Source: Pomphorhynchus laevis
Lineage: Eukaryota; Acanthocephala; Palaeacanthocephala; Echinorhynchida; Pomphorhynchidae
NCBI GenBank assembly: GCA_012934845.2
Contig: WNNJ02000442.1
Coordinates: forward strand, 1-64,000
Direction of reading: 5' to 3'
DNA length: 64,000 nucleotides
Shown here: positions 12,014-22,829 of the stretch, in pieces
Position numbering within the stretch: the stretch's first letter is position 1
How the letters are laid out: the number at the start of each line of letters is the position of its first letter
Made by a program: the position numbers and the translations under genes
Notes under the pieces: generated by a model
The model's database searches: none
Told to the model about the DNA's origin: nothing
Seen by the model: only the letters and a program-made list of their open reading frames with translations

Positions 12014-12043
12014 CATAAGGTTGTCTAATCAGACAACCTTATG
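12014..12043. repeat. 13-bp perfect inverted repeat
   Basis: CATAAGGTTGTCT at 12014-12026 pairs exactly with 12031-12043 around a 4-base AATC loop, shortly after the exon 2 donor. Could form a hairpin in the pre-mRNA. No function is known to me. Confidence 0.8.
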
Positions 12044-12410
12044 ACGAAATATTTTGTAATAGGAGTGAAATTAGAAATTACGAATTTTATTTTGATATTA
12101 TATATGTATATATAAATATTCTTGATTCTTATTAATATCAATCAACAAATATTTTTTTATTCTTTCACCGTTTTGGTTCTCAAATCTTATCAGCATCTAA
12201 AATAAAACCAAAACAAACAAACTTTATCAAGTTTCACTTAAAAGAAACCAAGTAACCAAATAAGTAAAAACCAAATTTTCACCTAATAGTTGTCAATGGA
12301 AATATATTATAACTATCGAGTCCTGGTGCGATGTCACTGCTAAGTCTCCCAATATATTGCATTTTTATTTTAATTATATTATTCTCTTTATTTGCCGATA
12401 AAATTTCGAT

Positions 12411-12696
12411 TTAATCAAATGTATCATCATCATAGTCAAGTGTTAGTGCGCATTGTGATGTTCGTGCACGTTTTACAACTGAATAAGTTTCAATTTTATT
12501 TTTAATGTAACACCGTCGGTTAGTGAGTCTGTTTCTCAAACCTCTACATATTTGGATAACATATTGGCTTTGACATTTTTTGCATTGTGCAAGATTTATT
12601 GTTCCTCCAGATGTTGTGTAATCATTATTGCCAATAATCATTATATTGTAATCATTATTTAAATTTGTAATGCTGTTGAAAACTTCAGACATTGTG
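12411..12696 (-). CDS. unidentified small ORF, possible terminal exon
   Basis: An open frame of 93 codons from ATG at 12692, with a CX2C pair (CKKC), several other Cys, and an acidic C terminus DYDDDTFD. I do not recognise the family. It lies inside COUP-TF intron 2 on the opposite strand. Directly upstream is an acceptor-like TTGCTTCCAAATCAG ending at 12697. If spliced there, the phase (one base completing a codon) fits the end of the PDZ-gene exon at 16713. It could thus be the last exon of the PDZ gene, an independent intronic gene, or chance. It shows no PDZ motif. Confidence 0.4.
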
Positions 12697-12884
12697 CTGA
12701 TTTGGAAGCAACACTTATACCTTGCCCCTTTGAATGATTGACAAAATTCTATAACTTTCTGTATACTTCTACCTTATATCGTATTTTAATTAATATTTAG
12801 TATAAAATACTTAGACTCACCTATCTTATCTAATAGTATTAAAATTTGAAATTTTGAAGCAGGGTCAGCAAACACAAGTTTATT

Positions 12885-12925
12885 TTTAAATATCATCTCT
12901 AGCTGCTAAAAGCATCATCAGAAAC
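12885..12925 (-). ncRNA. hammerhead-like remnant (family epsilon)
   Basis: Minus strand CTGATGA (12921-12915), hairpin TGCT-TTT-AGCA, then a worn GAAA region (GATGATATT, where other copies read GAAATATC). Resembles the copies at 37785 and 56545 with changes in the second box. A fossil. Confidence 0.35.
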
Positions 12926-13009
12926 AAAACATACAATTTATTTATTAAATGTCGTTAAAAGTTGATCTCTTATATTCAATTGAAACAACCAATATTTATT
13001 GTAAAAATA

Positions 13010-13145
13010 AACAAATATAAATAAATATAAATAAATATAAATAAATATAAATAAATTAAAAAAATAAATAAATATTTATTTATATTTAAATAAATAAATA
13101 TTTATTTAAATATAAATAAATATTTATTTATATTTATTGTAAAAA
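13010..13145. repeat. AT-rich tandem array of AAATATAAAT-type units
   Basis: Repeated 8-10 bp units of A and T (AAATAAATAT and variants), including inverted stretches. Low complexity, in COUP-TF intron 2. Confidence 0.9.
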
Positions 13146-13769
13146 TAAACCAATATCAGTTAATTGTAAGTATTATAATTATTATGTTTAAAATAAGAAC
13201 TTAGTCTCTATTTCGGTAGTAATAACAGGGTTTCTTCTGCAATACGCAGTCAATAGGCATTAATATCAAAATAGCATTTCTGCGAATATAAACTTCATAA
13301 ATTATAATTATAAGCTCTATAATTATAACTTCATAATTATAAGCTCTATCGTTATATAAAAATATACATTGTATAAATATCTTATCATTTATTATTTATA
13401 ATTATTTTTCTTTTTAATTTACATATAGTATAAAATACATAAACTCAGTTATCTAATATGATTTGTTTAACTGGTAAGTTATAATTGACATGTGGACTTC
13501 GTTTTCCCGATAATATAACCTTTGTCAGAAATACTAAATATACGTATTATTGATACAACATTATTATTTTTCTGATATTTATAAGCAAGTTTAGTGAATC
13601 TTATTTTTATTTCTTATAATGGAAAAGTATAAATCAACAAAATATTATCAAAATATTAAATTTACAACATCTTAATCAACAAAATATTATTAAAAATAAA
13701 TCTAAACTATTAAGCGAAAAACTTATTTGATATATAATAAACAATATGCTTCTTATAAGAATAGATACA

Positions 13770-13985
13770 CAGGATAATCAAATTTCATGGGTTGAAATAC
13801 GTCATTAGCATGTATCTGACCCCGCTGTTATTTTGTGTTGAGGAATAAAGGCCGAAATATGATAACATAGCAGTTCCTCCTGATAACCTTTATTTCTTAG
13901 TCGAATAGTTCGTGTATTATTTATTAATCAAATCATAAACATTGATTTATTTTAAATTTCAATTTTAAACTTTGAATTGATATAA
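13770..13985 (-). repeat. terminal repeat 'R', reverse copy
   Basis: Core at 13820-13900: CTGTTAT pairs with ATAGCAG (one G-T) and GAGGAA with TTCCTC in interleaved order, with GGCCGAAA between, as in the other R copies. The AT-rich tail is truncated. Two shorter pieces of the same tail lie at about 13425-13475 and 14560-14640. Confidence 0.75.
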
Positions 13986-14059
13986 ATATAAATTGTATAA
14001 GAATATATATTTATATATTATAAATATATATAATATATATTTATATATAATATATAAAT

Positions 14060-14515
14060 TGTAAAGGCGCTTCAAGCTTCTGGCAATCCGTTTAGACTCG
14101 AAATAGTTGGTCTGTTGCGATACGATGACAAGATGCCGGATGGGGACGTTGACACCGTGGGACGAGGGTGGAATCCTGGTGTGGAAATTTACCTGTCCCA
14201 ACATCCTCACTGCCAGCTAAGAGTCATACGCAGTATTCACGTCCGGGACAGTCGTACGATGCTCTGAAGAAAATAAAAGCTCAAAATACAGTCACCTCGA
14301 CAAGCGCCAATACGAATTTCTCCTATTGCAGTCGAAACCCTTGGCGCCTACGGTCCATCCTCAATGAAGTTTCCGGACTCTCTTGGAGCGAGGCTATCTT
14401 GAAATACGGGGGAAACGTGCCCGTACATGGCTAATGCAACGCCTTAGCACTGCCATACAACGGGGCAATGTGGCATACTTCAAGAAGTCAATCAAAGAAT
14501 CGACGCTTAAATTTT
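14060..14515 (+). pseudogene. fragment of a restriction-like nuclease / C-terminal region of a reverse-transcriptase element
   Basis: GC-richer island. Split over frames, it reads LLRYDDKMPDGDVDT, then WDEGGILVWKFTCPNILTAS, then IAVETLGAYGP, and finally a QRLSTAIQRGNVAYF-type end. These resemble a C-terminal segment common in invertebrate retroelements (KRPDG..., LVWDFTC.DTLA.S, VETLG..G, QRLSIA.QRGNA), in which a PD-(D/E)XK nuclease fold is likely. This is recognition from memory, not a search. Several frame changes and stops show it is dead. In COUP-TF intron 2. Confidence 0.5.
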
Positions 14516-14803
14516 TCGTTTAACATTGTTGTCACCTTTGTCTATTTTGATTTTTCAATTGTATAAAATCTTATTTTATATTTATTTTTAATTTATATAT
14601 AGTATAATATACGTAAACTCAATTAGCTGATCTAATTGTGTTATATTCCTTATCGATACTTATTCTATTGCAGCTAGATTTGTTTTTTACGAATTCTAAT
14701 TTAAAGAGTAACATTCTAGCCTTTATAATAAAGTGGATAAGGAATTTGTATTTAATAAATTCTTAAATTTTCTTTGAGTTAAGCATTCCTGTATTGTTTT
14801 CAG

Positions 14804-15117
14804 GTTTAGTTGCATGGACAAGTGAAAGCGAAAGAAATAAATTCATTCGAGAACAATGCATTTTCTTATTTCAATGTTACCAGAAGGAAAAATTCAATGC
14901 CGACTGCAATGCTGGATCATCAAACGTTATCGACATTATTCGTGATATGTCTATAAAATCGTTAACAGGCAACATTTTGCATTGTTTGTTTTTCCAGCCG
15001 TTCATAGGTTCCACTCCTATAGACGAGCTATTGGAAAACATGCTGTCTACGCCATTGTGCGAACAACTATATCCGATGTGCGATTTTGATAACGATTTCA
15101 ATAACGAACACTTATAG
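14804..15117 (+). CDS. NR2F: COUP-TF nuclear receptor, terminal exon (end of ligand-binding domain)
   Basis: Starts after the acceptor TATTGTTTTCAG (AG at 14802-14803) and continues exon 2 in phase: ...IIFSS-SLVAWTSESERNK. LTGNILHCLFFQPFIGSTPI and DELLENMLST match the family's C terminus ([22 protein letters not shown]), the helix 11-12 region that carries AF-2. The exon ends with a normal stop after an acidic tail. The three exons together make 2619 coding bases (872 aa). A first AATAAA lies near 15449. Confidence 0.93.
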
Positions 15118-16712
15118 TAATGTAAGTAGAATTTGAATTCTTTCGTTTTTCATAATGTAATTTATATCCATTATTTCTTATAACGTTTTAGATTGGATAA
15201 TGCACCGATAAGAACATCGTTGTATATTAGCTATTTTATTACTACGGAAACGACGAAAAATACAAGGAAATATTATCGCTAGTGGCATTTTAGTAAAATA
15301 CCGAAAAATAGTATTTGTAAAAAAATTTTTTCTTTCGTTTTATAAAATAATAAGTAATTGTCTTTATCGAAAACATTGACACATGGTTAGGCTTTTGACA
15401 CAAATTTAAGAGAAATGGCCAAAAGCCTTGGACCCAACAAATCAATTTTAATAAACAAATTTCGTCTTTAATAATATGGTGATTGAAAATAAATAGTAAA
15501 TCAATAATTGTATCGAACATATTATAATAATCGACATTTAAACTTATCCAAAAGAAATAAAAAAAATTTAAATTAAAAAAATTTATGATAGAATACGGAA
15601 GAATTTGAAAATTAAAACTAACTAAATCTATTTAAATCGCATTTATCTAATCCAATATATAATGTTCCTTTAATCACTAGGCTTAATGATGCCCATGATT
15701 ATATAACTACAATACAGACAATTTTAATCTTCAACTCTAACTAGCAAAGATATTTTAAATATAAAAAAACAGAGCATACATTAGAGCATAAATGCTCTAT
15801 AATCTAAAAATAATATCGCAAATTTGTAATATCCAGATTTATTAGTCTAGCCGAATTGTGCATCAAACCAATTTCAACTTTTCATTGTGTGCCGTACGCT
15901 TTACATTGGGAATAACTGTATTATAAGCTATGCATCCATCAATGCTCATTCAATTTATAATCGACGTCTATCCGATTTACAACACCAGCCATCATTAAAG
16001 TTATTCCATCTCATCCATGACCATTATAAAGAGTATTCCATCTCATCCACGATAATCCACCGGCGTTGTGTACAAATTTGTTAATACTAATAAGGTCAAC
16101 CAACTACCAATAGTTTATAAGGCAAAAGTGTTATTATTTTGTAAAAAGATTATATATTTATATACTAAATTTAAACCAGAAGTCACAAAACGACAACTAA
16201 TTGTTTGCGCCCACATCCACGGATATTACGGTAAGTTTGGCACCATTCCATATACGTCAGAATTATTTGTTGATACGTAACCAGATATTGTGCAATGTTA
16301 TCACTTATGCATCTATAAATATGTATTTGTGAATGCATATTATTGCCGGCATATTATTTTGAGCTTATTTCTATTCCTTTAGTCACATGTGTTCCATTAA
16401 TCAAGAAGTAATCATTATTATTTTATTGAATGACTAGCAAATTTTCTAAAATGTTATTTAAGATAAAACTGTAATTTTTTAATTAGACAACTAGAATTCA
16501 AAAATCTTTTAAAATCCCAAATATAAAACGCATACTGTCAATAAAACAATATCACTAATAATGAATGCATATATTTCCTGTAAACCTTTAAACAATTGTA
16601 TTAAAAATGCACAGTTTACGATAAATGTAAATGAATTTTATGTATATATGAGCGGATGAGGTGTTGCGAATTTGTCAATTAGGTAGGCTATAAATATGTT
16701 TGCACATTTTAC
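15118..16712. other. intergenic region between convergent genes
   Basis: Holds the COUP-TF 3' region and, on the other strand, the region after the last confidently placed PDZ-gene exon. Short open frames at 15887-16280 have no recognisable product. If the PDZ gene has a further exon at 12.4 kb, this becomes an intron of that gene. Confidence 0.5.
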
Positions 16713-17235
16713 CTTTTCATTTGCATTCCAGTGTCTAATGATAAGTTATCGTAACTTTCATTGCTATTTTTACCACTGTCATTACTGGAATTTCTACGAT
16801 ATGGACTTTTAGCTATCACTTGTCGGTCACACTTGTCATCACTCCCTGCTTTGTTTTCAGGTTCTTGCTGGCTAATCCTCAGTGAACTCGCTGAATTTGA
16901 AGTCCCCTTATCTATATATTTGTGTGTGCTACTTCCATAAAAATTGAGATTATTTTTAATTGACATTTGGAGCATTCTATAAGATATATTTGGATAATGA
17001 AAAGCTTTTGATCGACGAATAGGGCATGCACGAATCACAGCAGCATTAGCATCGAATTGTAATTGATCAGAACTAGATGACTCGATACATGATGAATCCA
17101 GGGCACTGTCTTGCGATGTTGTTGTTTCGCTATTTTCCATAAGGTAATTGGTACCTATATTATGGGTATACGAATGCGACCGGTGATCGTTGTTATTCGC
17201 AAATTTGTTCGTTTCAAAATGTTGTTGCACTTGTT
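16713..17235 (-). CDS. GRIP: GRIP-type multi-PDZ scaffold, Ser/Asn-rich linker exon
   Basis: Open frame of 173 codons between an acceptor (TTTAG at 17236-17240) and a donor (AAAAG|GTAAAA at 16712). Rich in Ser, Asn and Gln with no domain: ALDSSCIESSSSDQLQ, SPYRRNSSNDSGKNSNES, NLSLDTGMQMKR. It continues the PDZ6 exon in phase (HEK|K-QVQQHF). In GRIP proteins a similar low-complexity linker sits between PDZ6 and PDZ7, so position and composition agree. It ends in phase 2, so at least one more exon must follow. Confidence 0.75.
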
Positions 17236-18966
17236 CTAAACGACGCAATAAATATCAATATATATTAATTTTATTTATTATTGTAAAATTATATTTTTCA
17301 AATTAATGTAAATGCATGAATTTGTTTGTTTTATATATTTCGGTGTTTAAATTATCTCAGATTTTAGTTTAAAATATTTTAGATTATGATCATAGCAATT
17401 AAGCTGCGTTTAAACTATCAGCTGCACATTAAAGAGAATTTAATTATTAGAAAATGCTGCATTTAATTGTCAAATTATGTTTCTAAACAATAAGATCACA
17501 ACGTTTTTTAAAACGATTAAAAAATGTGGAAATTTAAAGAGTTAAAGCATATTCTGTAACAAATAATGGTGTTATTAAAAATAAATTAAGTAATTATATT
17601 TTATTGATCGATAAAAGATTCAGTAAAGTTTGATTTCAATTTTAGTTTAGAAGACAAAATTAAATCAAAAAATTTAAATGATTTAAATGAATTATTGAAT
17701 GATGATTTTAATTAAAATTATAATACGGGAAATTCCATATAATCTCATAGTATTCTAATGTTAGCTTTAAAATTACATTTTTGTTAAAATTAATATAATT
17801 TACTAATTTAAATAATTAGAATTAACAATTTATCTAATTTATAATTTATTAATATAAATATTTGTCAACATAATTTGTACTAAATTTAGATATCTCTAGT
17901 TTCGTAATAAGAATTGCGCTGCTACTTGGTGCAAAATATAAAATTATATAGTTTAGTAAGAATATATTTTAAAGCATCTATATTAGAAAGCCATATATGG
18001 CACCGAAATTTAAAAACGTACGTTGACAACATCAGCGAATTATTGGTAAATATATCGGCATTAATCAATTGGCCACATAAGAATAAGGAACAGAAGAAAT
18101 GTCGTTTATTTTTTCGATTCGTGAAACAATCCACAGCAAAACCTTTTTATTATCCTAAAATGATAAAATGCCTTGAAACTTATATATGTGATAAAGGTAG
18201 GACTATAAGAGTGAAACGGACTTTGACCTACAGTAATTAATTTTCTTCATATTGCATAAACCGATAGTTGAAGAAATCTGGTAACAAGCCGATAAGCATT
18301 AAAGGAACAGTAATGAAGTGTAATTTTTAATTTTGGCGTCTAGTCTTTAGCAATTGAGATACAAGAAAATATTAAATACCTACATAAGAAAGAAAATGTC
18401 AACAAATGAAATAAAAATCAGTGTTCTTGTTATGCAGCATTTTCTAAAGAGTTAAAATATTAGCCTGTGTTATGACTCTGCATTAATGTGATAATGTGTG
18501 ATAATGTATATACTTAAAGTCCATACAGACATGTGATGCTTTTTTTTCAGAGAAGTAATTATAACATCCATTGATCCTAAAGAATTAATAAACTACCGTA
18601 AATACATATTTTCAACCGACATCTACTAACCTTTCAGGCATAAACTTTTCGCGCATAGAATGTGTTACTACAACAAGAGCGAAATTTCATGTTATAATCA
18701 CAATCTCATGCCATGATTGCAAGAACTATAAAAAATCACCACACCTTTGAGCTTATATGTTAATCTGAAGTAAATAATCTGTACAAATGCTATTTTTATT
18801 AGTAAAATTGAGATGAGTAATTCAACATATTTTGGAACTGATTGATATAATCAGAATTATTGATAAATTGATGTGATATTTTCCATTCTACAAATAATAC
18901 AAAACAATATTTTTGTGTCCTTACAATAACAAAAGAAAAATTTACTGATGAAAAGTTGGTACTATA
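17236..18966 (-). other. intron of the PDZ gene, no recognised element
   Basis: AT-rich. A + strand open frame at 17914-18240 (108 codons) has no recognisable homology and overlaps an antisense frame of similar length, so I leave it uncalled. Confidence 0.5.
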
Positions 18967-19285
18967 AAAATCAAATCAGCTAACTGAGTCTACGTATTTA
19001 ATATAATTATAAAATAAACGAAACATAATAATGCTAAATCAAAATTTAATAATTAAATAATAAAATTAATAATTGTTTTTAGATTTTCTATAATTTAAAT
19101 CAAGTTAAAATAAAAAATTGAAATTTAAAATAAACGTTATTTTTATGAATTGACTAATAAATAACAGACGCTGGATCAGAATAGGGATTAGAGGTCATCA
19201 GGAGGAACTGCTATGCTATCAGGTTTCGGCCCCTAACTCCTCTACCCAACATAGCAGCAAGGCCAACTACATGCTAATGATGTAT
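18967..19285 (+). repeat. terminal repeat 'R', forward copy (best preserved)
   Basis: Begins AATCAGCTAACTGAGTCTAC. The core at 19195-19260 reads GGAGGAACTGCTATG, TTTCGGCCCC, CTCCTC, CATAGCAG. Outer stem of 8 bp (CTGCTATG with CATAGCAG) and inner stem GAGGAG/TTCCTC are interleaved, so the RNA of the minus strand can form an H-type pseudoknot. Confidence 0.85.
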
Positions 19286-19688
19286 TTCCTTTGATAAAAC
19301 TATCTAGTATCTTATTCCAATACAAAGTATATTATTTATTATCCATCCATAAAAATTTGCCACTTAAGAGTTTAAATTTATTCTTTATATTATTGTGTTG
19401 ATTTATATATTTTACTATTTTCTGCTTGATGTTATTTTTATAGTAACCTAGTTTAAAATATACATCTATTAAATTATTTAAATGATTTTGAAGAAAGCCA
19501 ATATCATTACATATTGTTGCAATTCATAAAATTTCATTATTTAATGTATTATATTTTATATTATATGGTATGCATGAATGCTCATGCAAAAATATGTTTC
19601 TTGTAAATTTAAATATGTCATATTTACGACATAAATTTATAGTGGTTTTAGTTAATGTTAATTTAATGTTCATATCTATATATACACC

Positions 19689-20266
19689 TTATTTATCATT
19701 AATTTTGGTTTTGTTAATAATAAGGCTTTCTGGATAAATGTGCTCACTAATTGAATAAAAATCATTAGAATTAAATACACATATATCATCAATGTGTCGA
19801 AACATATATTTCATATATTTATATTGTTTAGATTTAGTTTTTACACAGTTATGAACAAATTCATATTCTATAAAGCTTAAAAACAAGTTAGCTATAATTG
19901 GGCTACTATTACCACCCATTGGAACACCTTTTACTTGCCTAAATATAGATGTCCCTACTTTTAAATAATTTTGATTTATCAAAATATTTAAGGATTCTAT
20001 TAATTCAATTTATCCATATATTTATATTTATTTGATGGTTTAATTTTTGTTAGATAGGCGTTATAATTATTATAACGTATATATGTATATCTTTTTCCGA
20101 ATATAAGATTAATTAATTTTACTAACGCTTCTTTAATATCTACTAAATCTAGATTTGTATAAAGCGTACTAAAATCGTATGTATTTATATTTTGAAAATT
20201 TATTCCTTTTGTCTGTTCTAACAAATAATTGCCCAACAAATAATTGTCTAATATATAAACCATCAA
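19689..20266 (-). pseudogene. Penelope-like reverse transcriptase, partial
   Basis: Contains RT motifs: YDFSTLYTNL (first palm Asp), then GVPMGGNSSPIIANLFL (motif B-like), then FRHIDDICVF (the DD of motif C) and a conserved HIYPESLIINKT after it. Arrangement and the GVPMG...SPIIANLF...RHIDD signature fit Penelope-like or closely related RTs; it is not an LTR or APE-LINE type. Only the palm is left, in two frames, so it is a fossil. No GIY-YIG nuclease part was seen. Confidence 0.65.
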
Positions 20267-20329
20267 AATATTATTAAAAGTTAATTTTAACTGCTTAATG
20301 AAAACATTTATGGGTAGTAAATAAAATAA

Positions 20330-20610
20330 TCTTTGCTAGAATAGATATGAAATTTCATCAGGGGAAAGACATCATTAGTACGCCTTTGACCTTGCTGCAA
20401 TTTTGGGTCAAGGAATAGGGACAAAATCTAATAACATAGTAGTTCATCCTGATGATCTATAATCTTAATTTTGATACCTCATATATTATTCATTAGTTGT
20501 ATCATAAAAATATTGGGTTATAAAACTTATTTTTTTAACATGAAGATATTTCCATTTTTATATATGTAATGAACAACATATGGAGCCTTAGTTAAGTGAT
20601 CTGATTTTTT
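20330..20610 (-). repeat. terminal repeat 'R', reverse copy
   Basis: Diverged core (CTGCAATT, AAGGAATAGGGAC, CATAGTAGTTCATCC) followed by the family tail. Closes the element that holds the RT fragment at 19689-20266. Confidence 0.7.
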
Positions 20611-20938
20611 GAATAAAACTGTTAACTTTAATATTTTAAACAATACAAATTTATTTGAAAAATCTACGCATTATTGTATCTTAAATGACAAAAAATACAA
20701 AATTTTCAAAAATGTGCTTTTTAAAGAAGTTCGAAAACCTAGACAGATGTGTTGACCTGACTGGATCTTGAAGAAATGAAGAAATATTTTACGAGTATCA
20801 TCTAAAAACTTTCTTATTTCTAGCTATGAATTCTGTAATTAGTAATGGTAATAGCATAATAACAATTCTTATCGAATTAAATTTTTTTGCAACGTTTTAA
20901 TGTTCGAGTATAGTTGTGCTTAGTAGTGCTATAGTAGT

Positions 20939-20971
20939 GCTCTGCTAATAAACGGCTTTTATTAGCAGAGC
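20939..20971. repeat. 14-bp perfect inverted repeat
   Basis: GCTCTGCTAATAAA pairs with TTTATTAGCAGAGC around a 5-base loop. Intronic; may be a remnant of a foldback repeat. Confidence 0.8.
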
Positions 20972-21034
20972 TTTTTAACTATGCTAAATGAGGAAATCTA
21001 TAAAAATATGATATAACTTACTTAACAAGCTTAC

Positions 21035-21180
21035 TTTTCTCATGTGGTCGAAATATTCGAAAACTCATACTCTTCTTGAACTGACTGACTAGCATGTTGG
21101 AAATTTCGTCGAAGTTCTTCCCACGTGAAATAACGTCATTCACGGCTAGAAAACGATCTTTGCGGTGAATGGCCTTGGTT
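21035..21180 (-). CDS. GRIP: GRIP-type scaffold, PDZ6 second half
   Basis: 146 nt between acceptor AATTTAG (to 21181) and donor AAAA|GTAAGC (21034). Reads TKAIHRKDRFLAVNDVISRG then FDEISNMLVSQFKKSMSFRIFRPHEK: helix alpha-A, the loop with D-R-F-L-A-V-N (PDZ consensus G-D-x-I-L-x-V-N), helix alpha-B and last strand. The first codon is split CA|A with the exon at 24975-25125. The usual Gly of the GD motif is Lys here (KD). Confidence 0.85.
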
Positions 21181-21566
21181 CTAAATTATAAATTAAATAT
21201 GCATTTACATTCAGGTATTTCATGCTCAAATTATGATTACATATATAGTCATCATTATATTTTATCAAAATAGTAATATTTAATGCCATTATATTATAGA
21301 TATTTTATTTATTAATGATGCTTGAGTCTGCTACTTTATGAAAAATGAAGTGGTATATGATTTATATTTCTACCAGTTTCGTAACGATCGAAACGATACT
21401 CAAACAAGAATTCTATTAACATTTAAACAACTTAAAATGCTAAGTAAACGGCTGATTAAAAATGCAAGAAAATGAACTTACTCAAAGTTTGCTAAACTTA
21501 TATCAGGGGTAAAAAGATGATATATCAAATTTGCATTGAATGAACATGAAAAGTTCTCTATTGTAG

Positions 21567-21721
21567 ATATATCAACGCAAATACAACTTAAAAGGAAATT
21601 ACCAAAAGGTGCTATACAATTTTACGATATGTCACTTGGCATTTCCCTAGCAAAAACTATCCATAATGTTCACGACATTCAGATAGTTGCTGATTACGAA
21701 GGTGGATCATTTATCTGTGAC
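21567..21721 (+). other. PDZ-like half-domain on the opposite strand (orphan)
   Basis: After a TTCTCTATTGTAG acceptor-like site, + strand reads IQLKRKLPKG, then SLGISLAKTI, then HDIQIVADYEGGSF, resembling the first half of a PDZ (beta1, GLGF-like loop SLGISL, beta3). There is no good donor and a stop follows at once. It lies antisense in the PDZ gene next to PDZ6. It could be an inverted relic of an exon duplication, or chance. Confidence 0.3.
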
Positions 21722-21879
21722 TAATTCTCTACTAACATTAATATAGTAGGTCAAATAATAATAGATTTTTTTACTAAAATACAACATGCAGAAAATAACA
21801 TAATATTAAGCTGCCAACAGCGAACAAAGCAAACAAAGGTAAACGTTATCTAAGTTCATCTTTCCTCTTCACACATTAA

Positions 21880-22388
21880 AACGAACTGGAGGATCAGCAT
21901 CCTCCATCATATACCAACGCGCTGCCTTCTGGCTGAACCACTTAGGTCTCTTAGACACCGGAGAATTCAGTCGAGGCGGATAATAGTAGGTAATATCTAG
22001 ATAAGGTGTTTGATAAACCTTAGTCTTTGCTCAGTAGGACATCCTTTGGAAAAGAAGACTAATCCCGAGATTGTCCAGGTACCCAAAGGCGTACCTGAGC
22101 ATTCCCTCTTAATAACATATGCTGTGCCTGTTTCAGAGCCCATTTAGCTCTATTCAGGGCACTTTTGAACCTATTCAAGTATGATCCGGACGATAATTTA
22201 ACCGTAATGGTAAACCCCATGTATCGTATTCGATATGTGAAGACTGAGAATGGTTGATTCTGCAAAATGGAGGAGAGAGTAGATAGTGCTAGTCTCTTCA
22301 ATTTCTTTGTTGCATGAGTACCATTAAAGACCACCACCTGCGATTTGGCGGAGTTGAGAAGAAGATTGGATGGGGTGTAGTTGGTCAT
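21880..22388 (-). pseudogene. LINE ORF2 fragment (end of RT and C terminus)
   Basis: Reads NLLLNSAKSQVVVFNG (post-YADD RT strand), RYMGFTITVKLSSGSYLNRF, SALNRAKWALKQAQHML, then, past stops, PTEQRLRFIKHL and PKWFSQKAARWYMMEDADP. Same clade as the LINE at 57-61 kb and the piece at 5759. A dead 5'-truncated copy in the PDZ gene intron. Confidence 0.7.
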
Positions 22389-22829
22389 TAAATCTTAAAA
22401 GAAGCCGCTGATGTCCGAGACTGCATCTTTTATTAGTCAATTTATATTTCTAAATTCTCTGAGTGCTTACAGTCAGACGCTTACTGATCACCGAAATGGA
22501 CTATCATGATTGCTTGATTTTCAAACGCTTTCTGATCGTGAAAATGGATCGTCGTGAGTGATTGATTTTCAAACGCTTACCTATCGTGAAAATGGTTTGT
22601 CGTGAGTAATTGATTTTTCACTTTTAAATTTGCATGAGCAAATCAGTTCAATCAGTTCGATTAGTCTTGATCATAAAATATCATACTGACTAGCTGATTG
22701 ATAACTAAAACAGTGAAGCGTAGTGGAAGAACAGTAACGTACGATTGATATGCATGTAATCAGTACTCTGATCGGTCTATAAAATTGATTAGAGGAATGC
22801 CAATCTTCAAATAGAGAAATTCAACTTAT

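Larger units (their letters stand above)
18967..20610 (-). mobile_element. Penelope-type element with inverted terminal repeats
   Basis: A reverse transcriptase fragment on - (19689-20266) lies between a forward R repeat (18967-19285) and a reverse R repeat (20330-20610), so the ends are inverted relative to each other. The segment 19300-19680 recurs, inverted, at 23330-23640 and, directly, at 23070-23330. Penelope-like elements are known for terminal repeats in direct or inverted orientation. The element is broken. Within the PDZ gene intron. Confidence 0.65.

Noticed and set aside
14877-15101. 74-codon minus-strand frame
   Set aside because: Antisense shadow of the last COUP-TF exon.
17914-18240. 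108-codon + strand frame
   Set aside because: No recognisable domain, antisense frame of equal quality, inside an intron; may be real but unsupported.
19195-19260. R repeat core as a hammerhead
   Set aside because: CTGATGA and GAAA are both present, but no order of stems places GAAA after a stem II that starts at CTGATGA, and no valid stem III/cleavage site results. A pseudoknot fits better.
20939-20980. Hairpin plus T-run as a terminator
   Set aside because: Bacterial-type terminators have no meaning in this eukaryotic setting.
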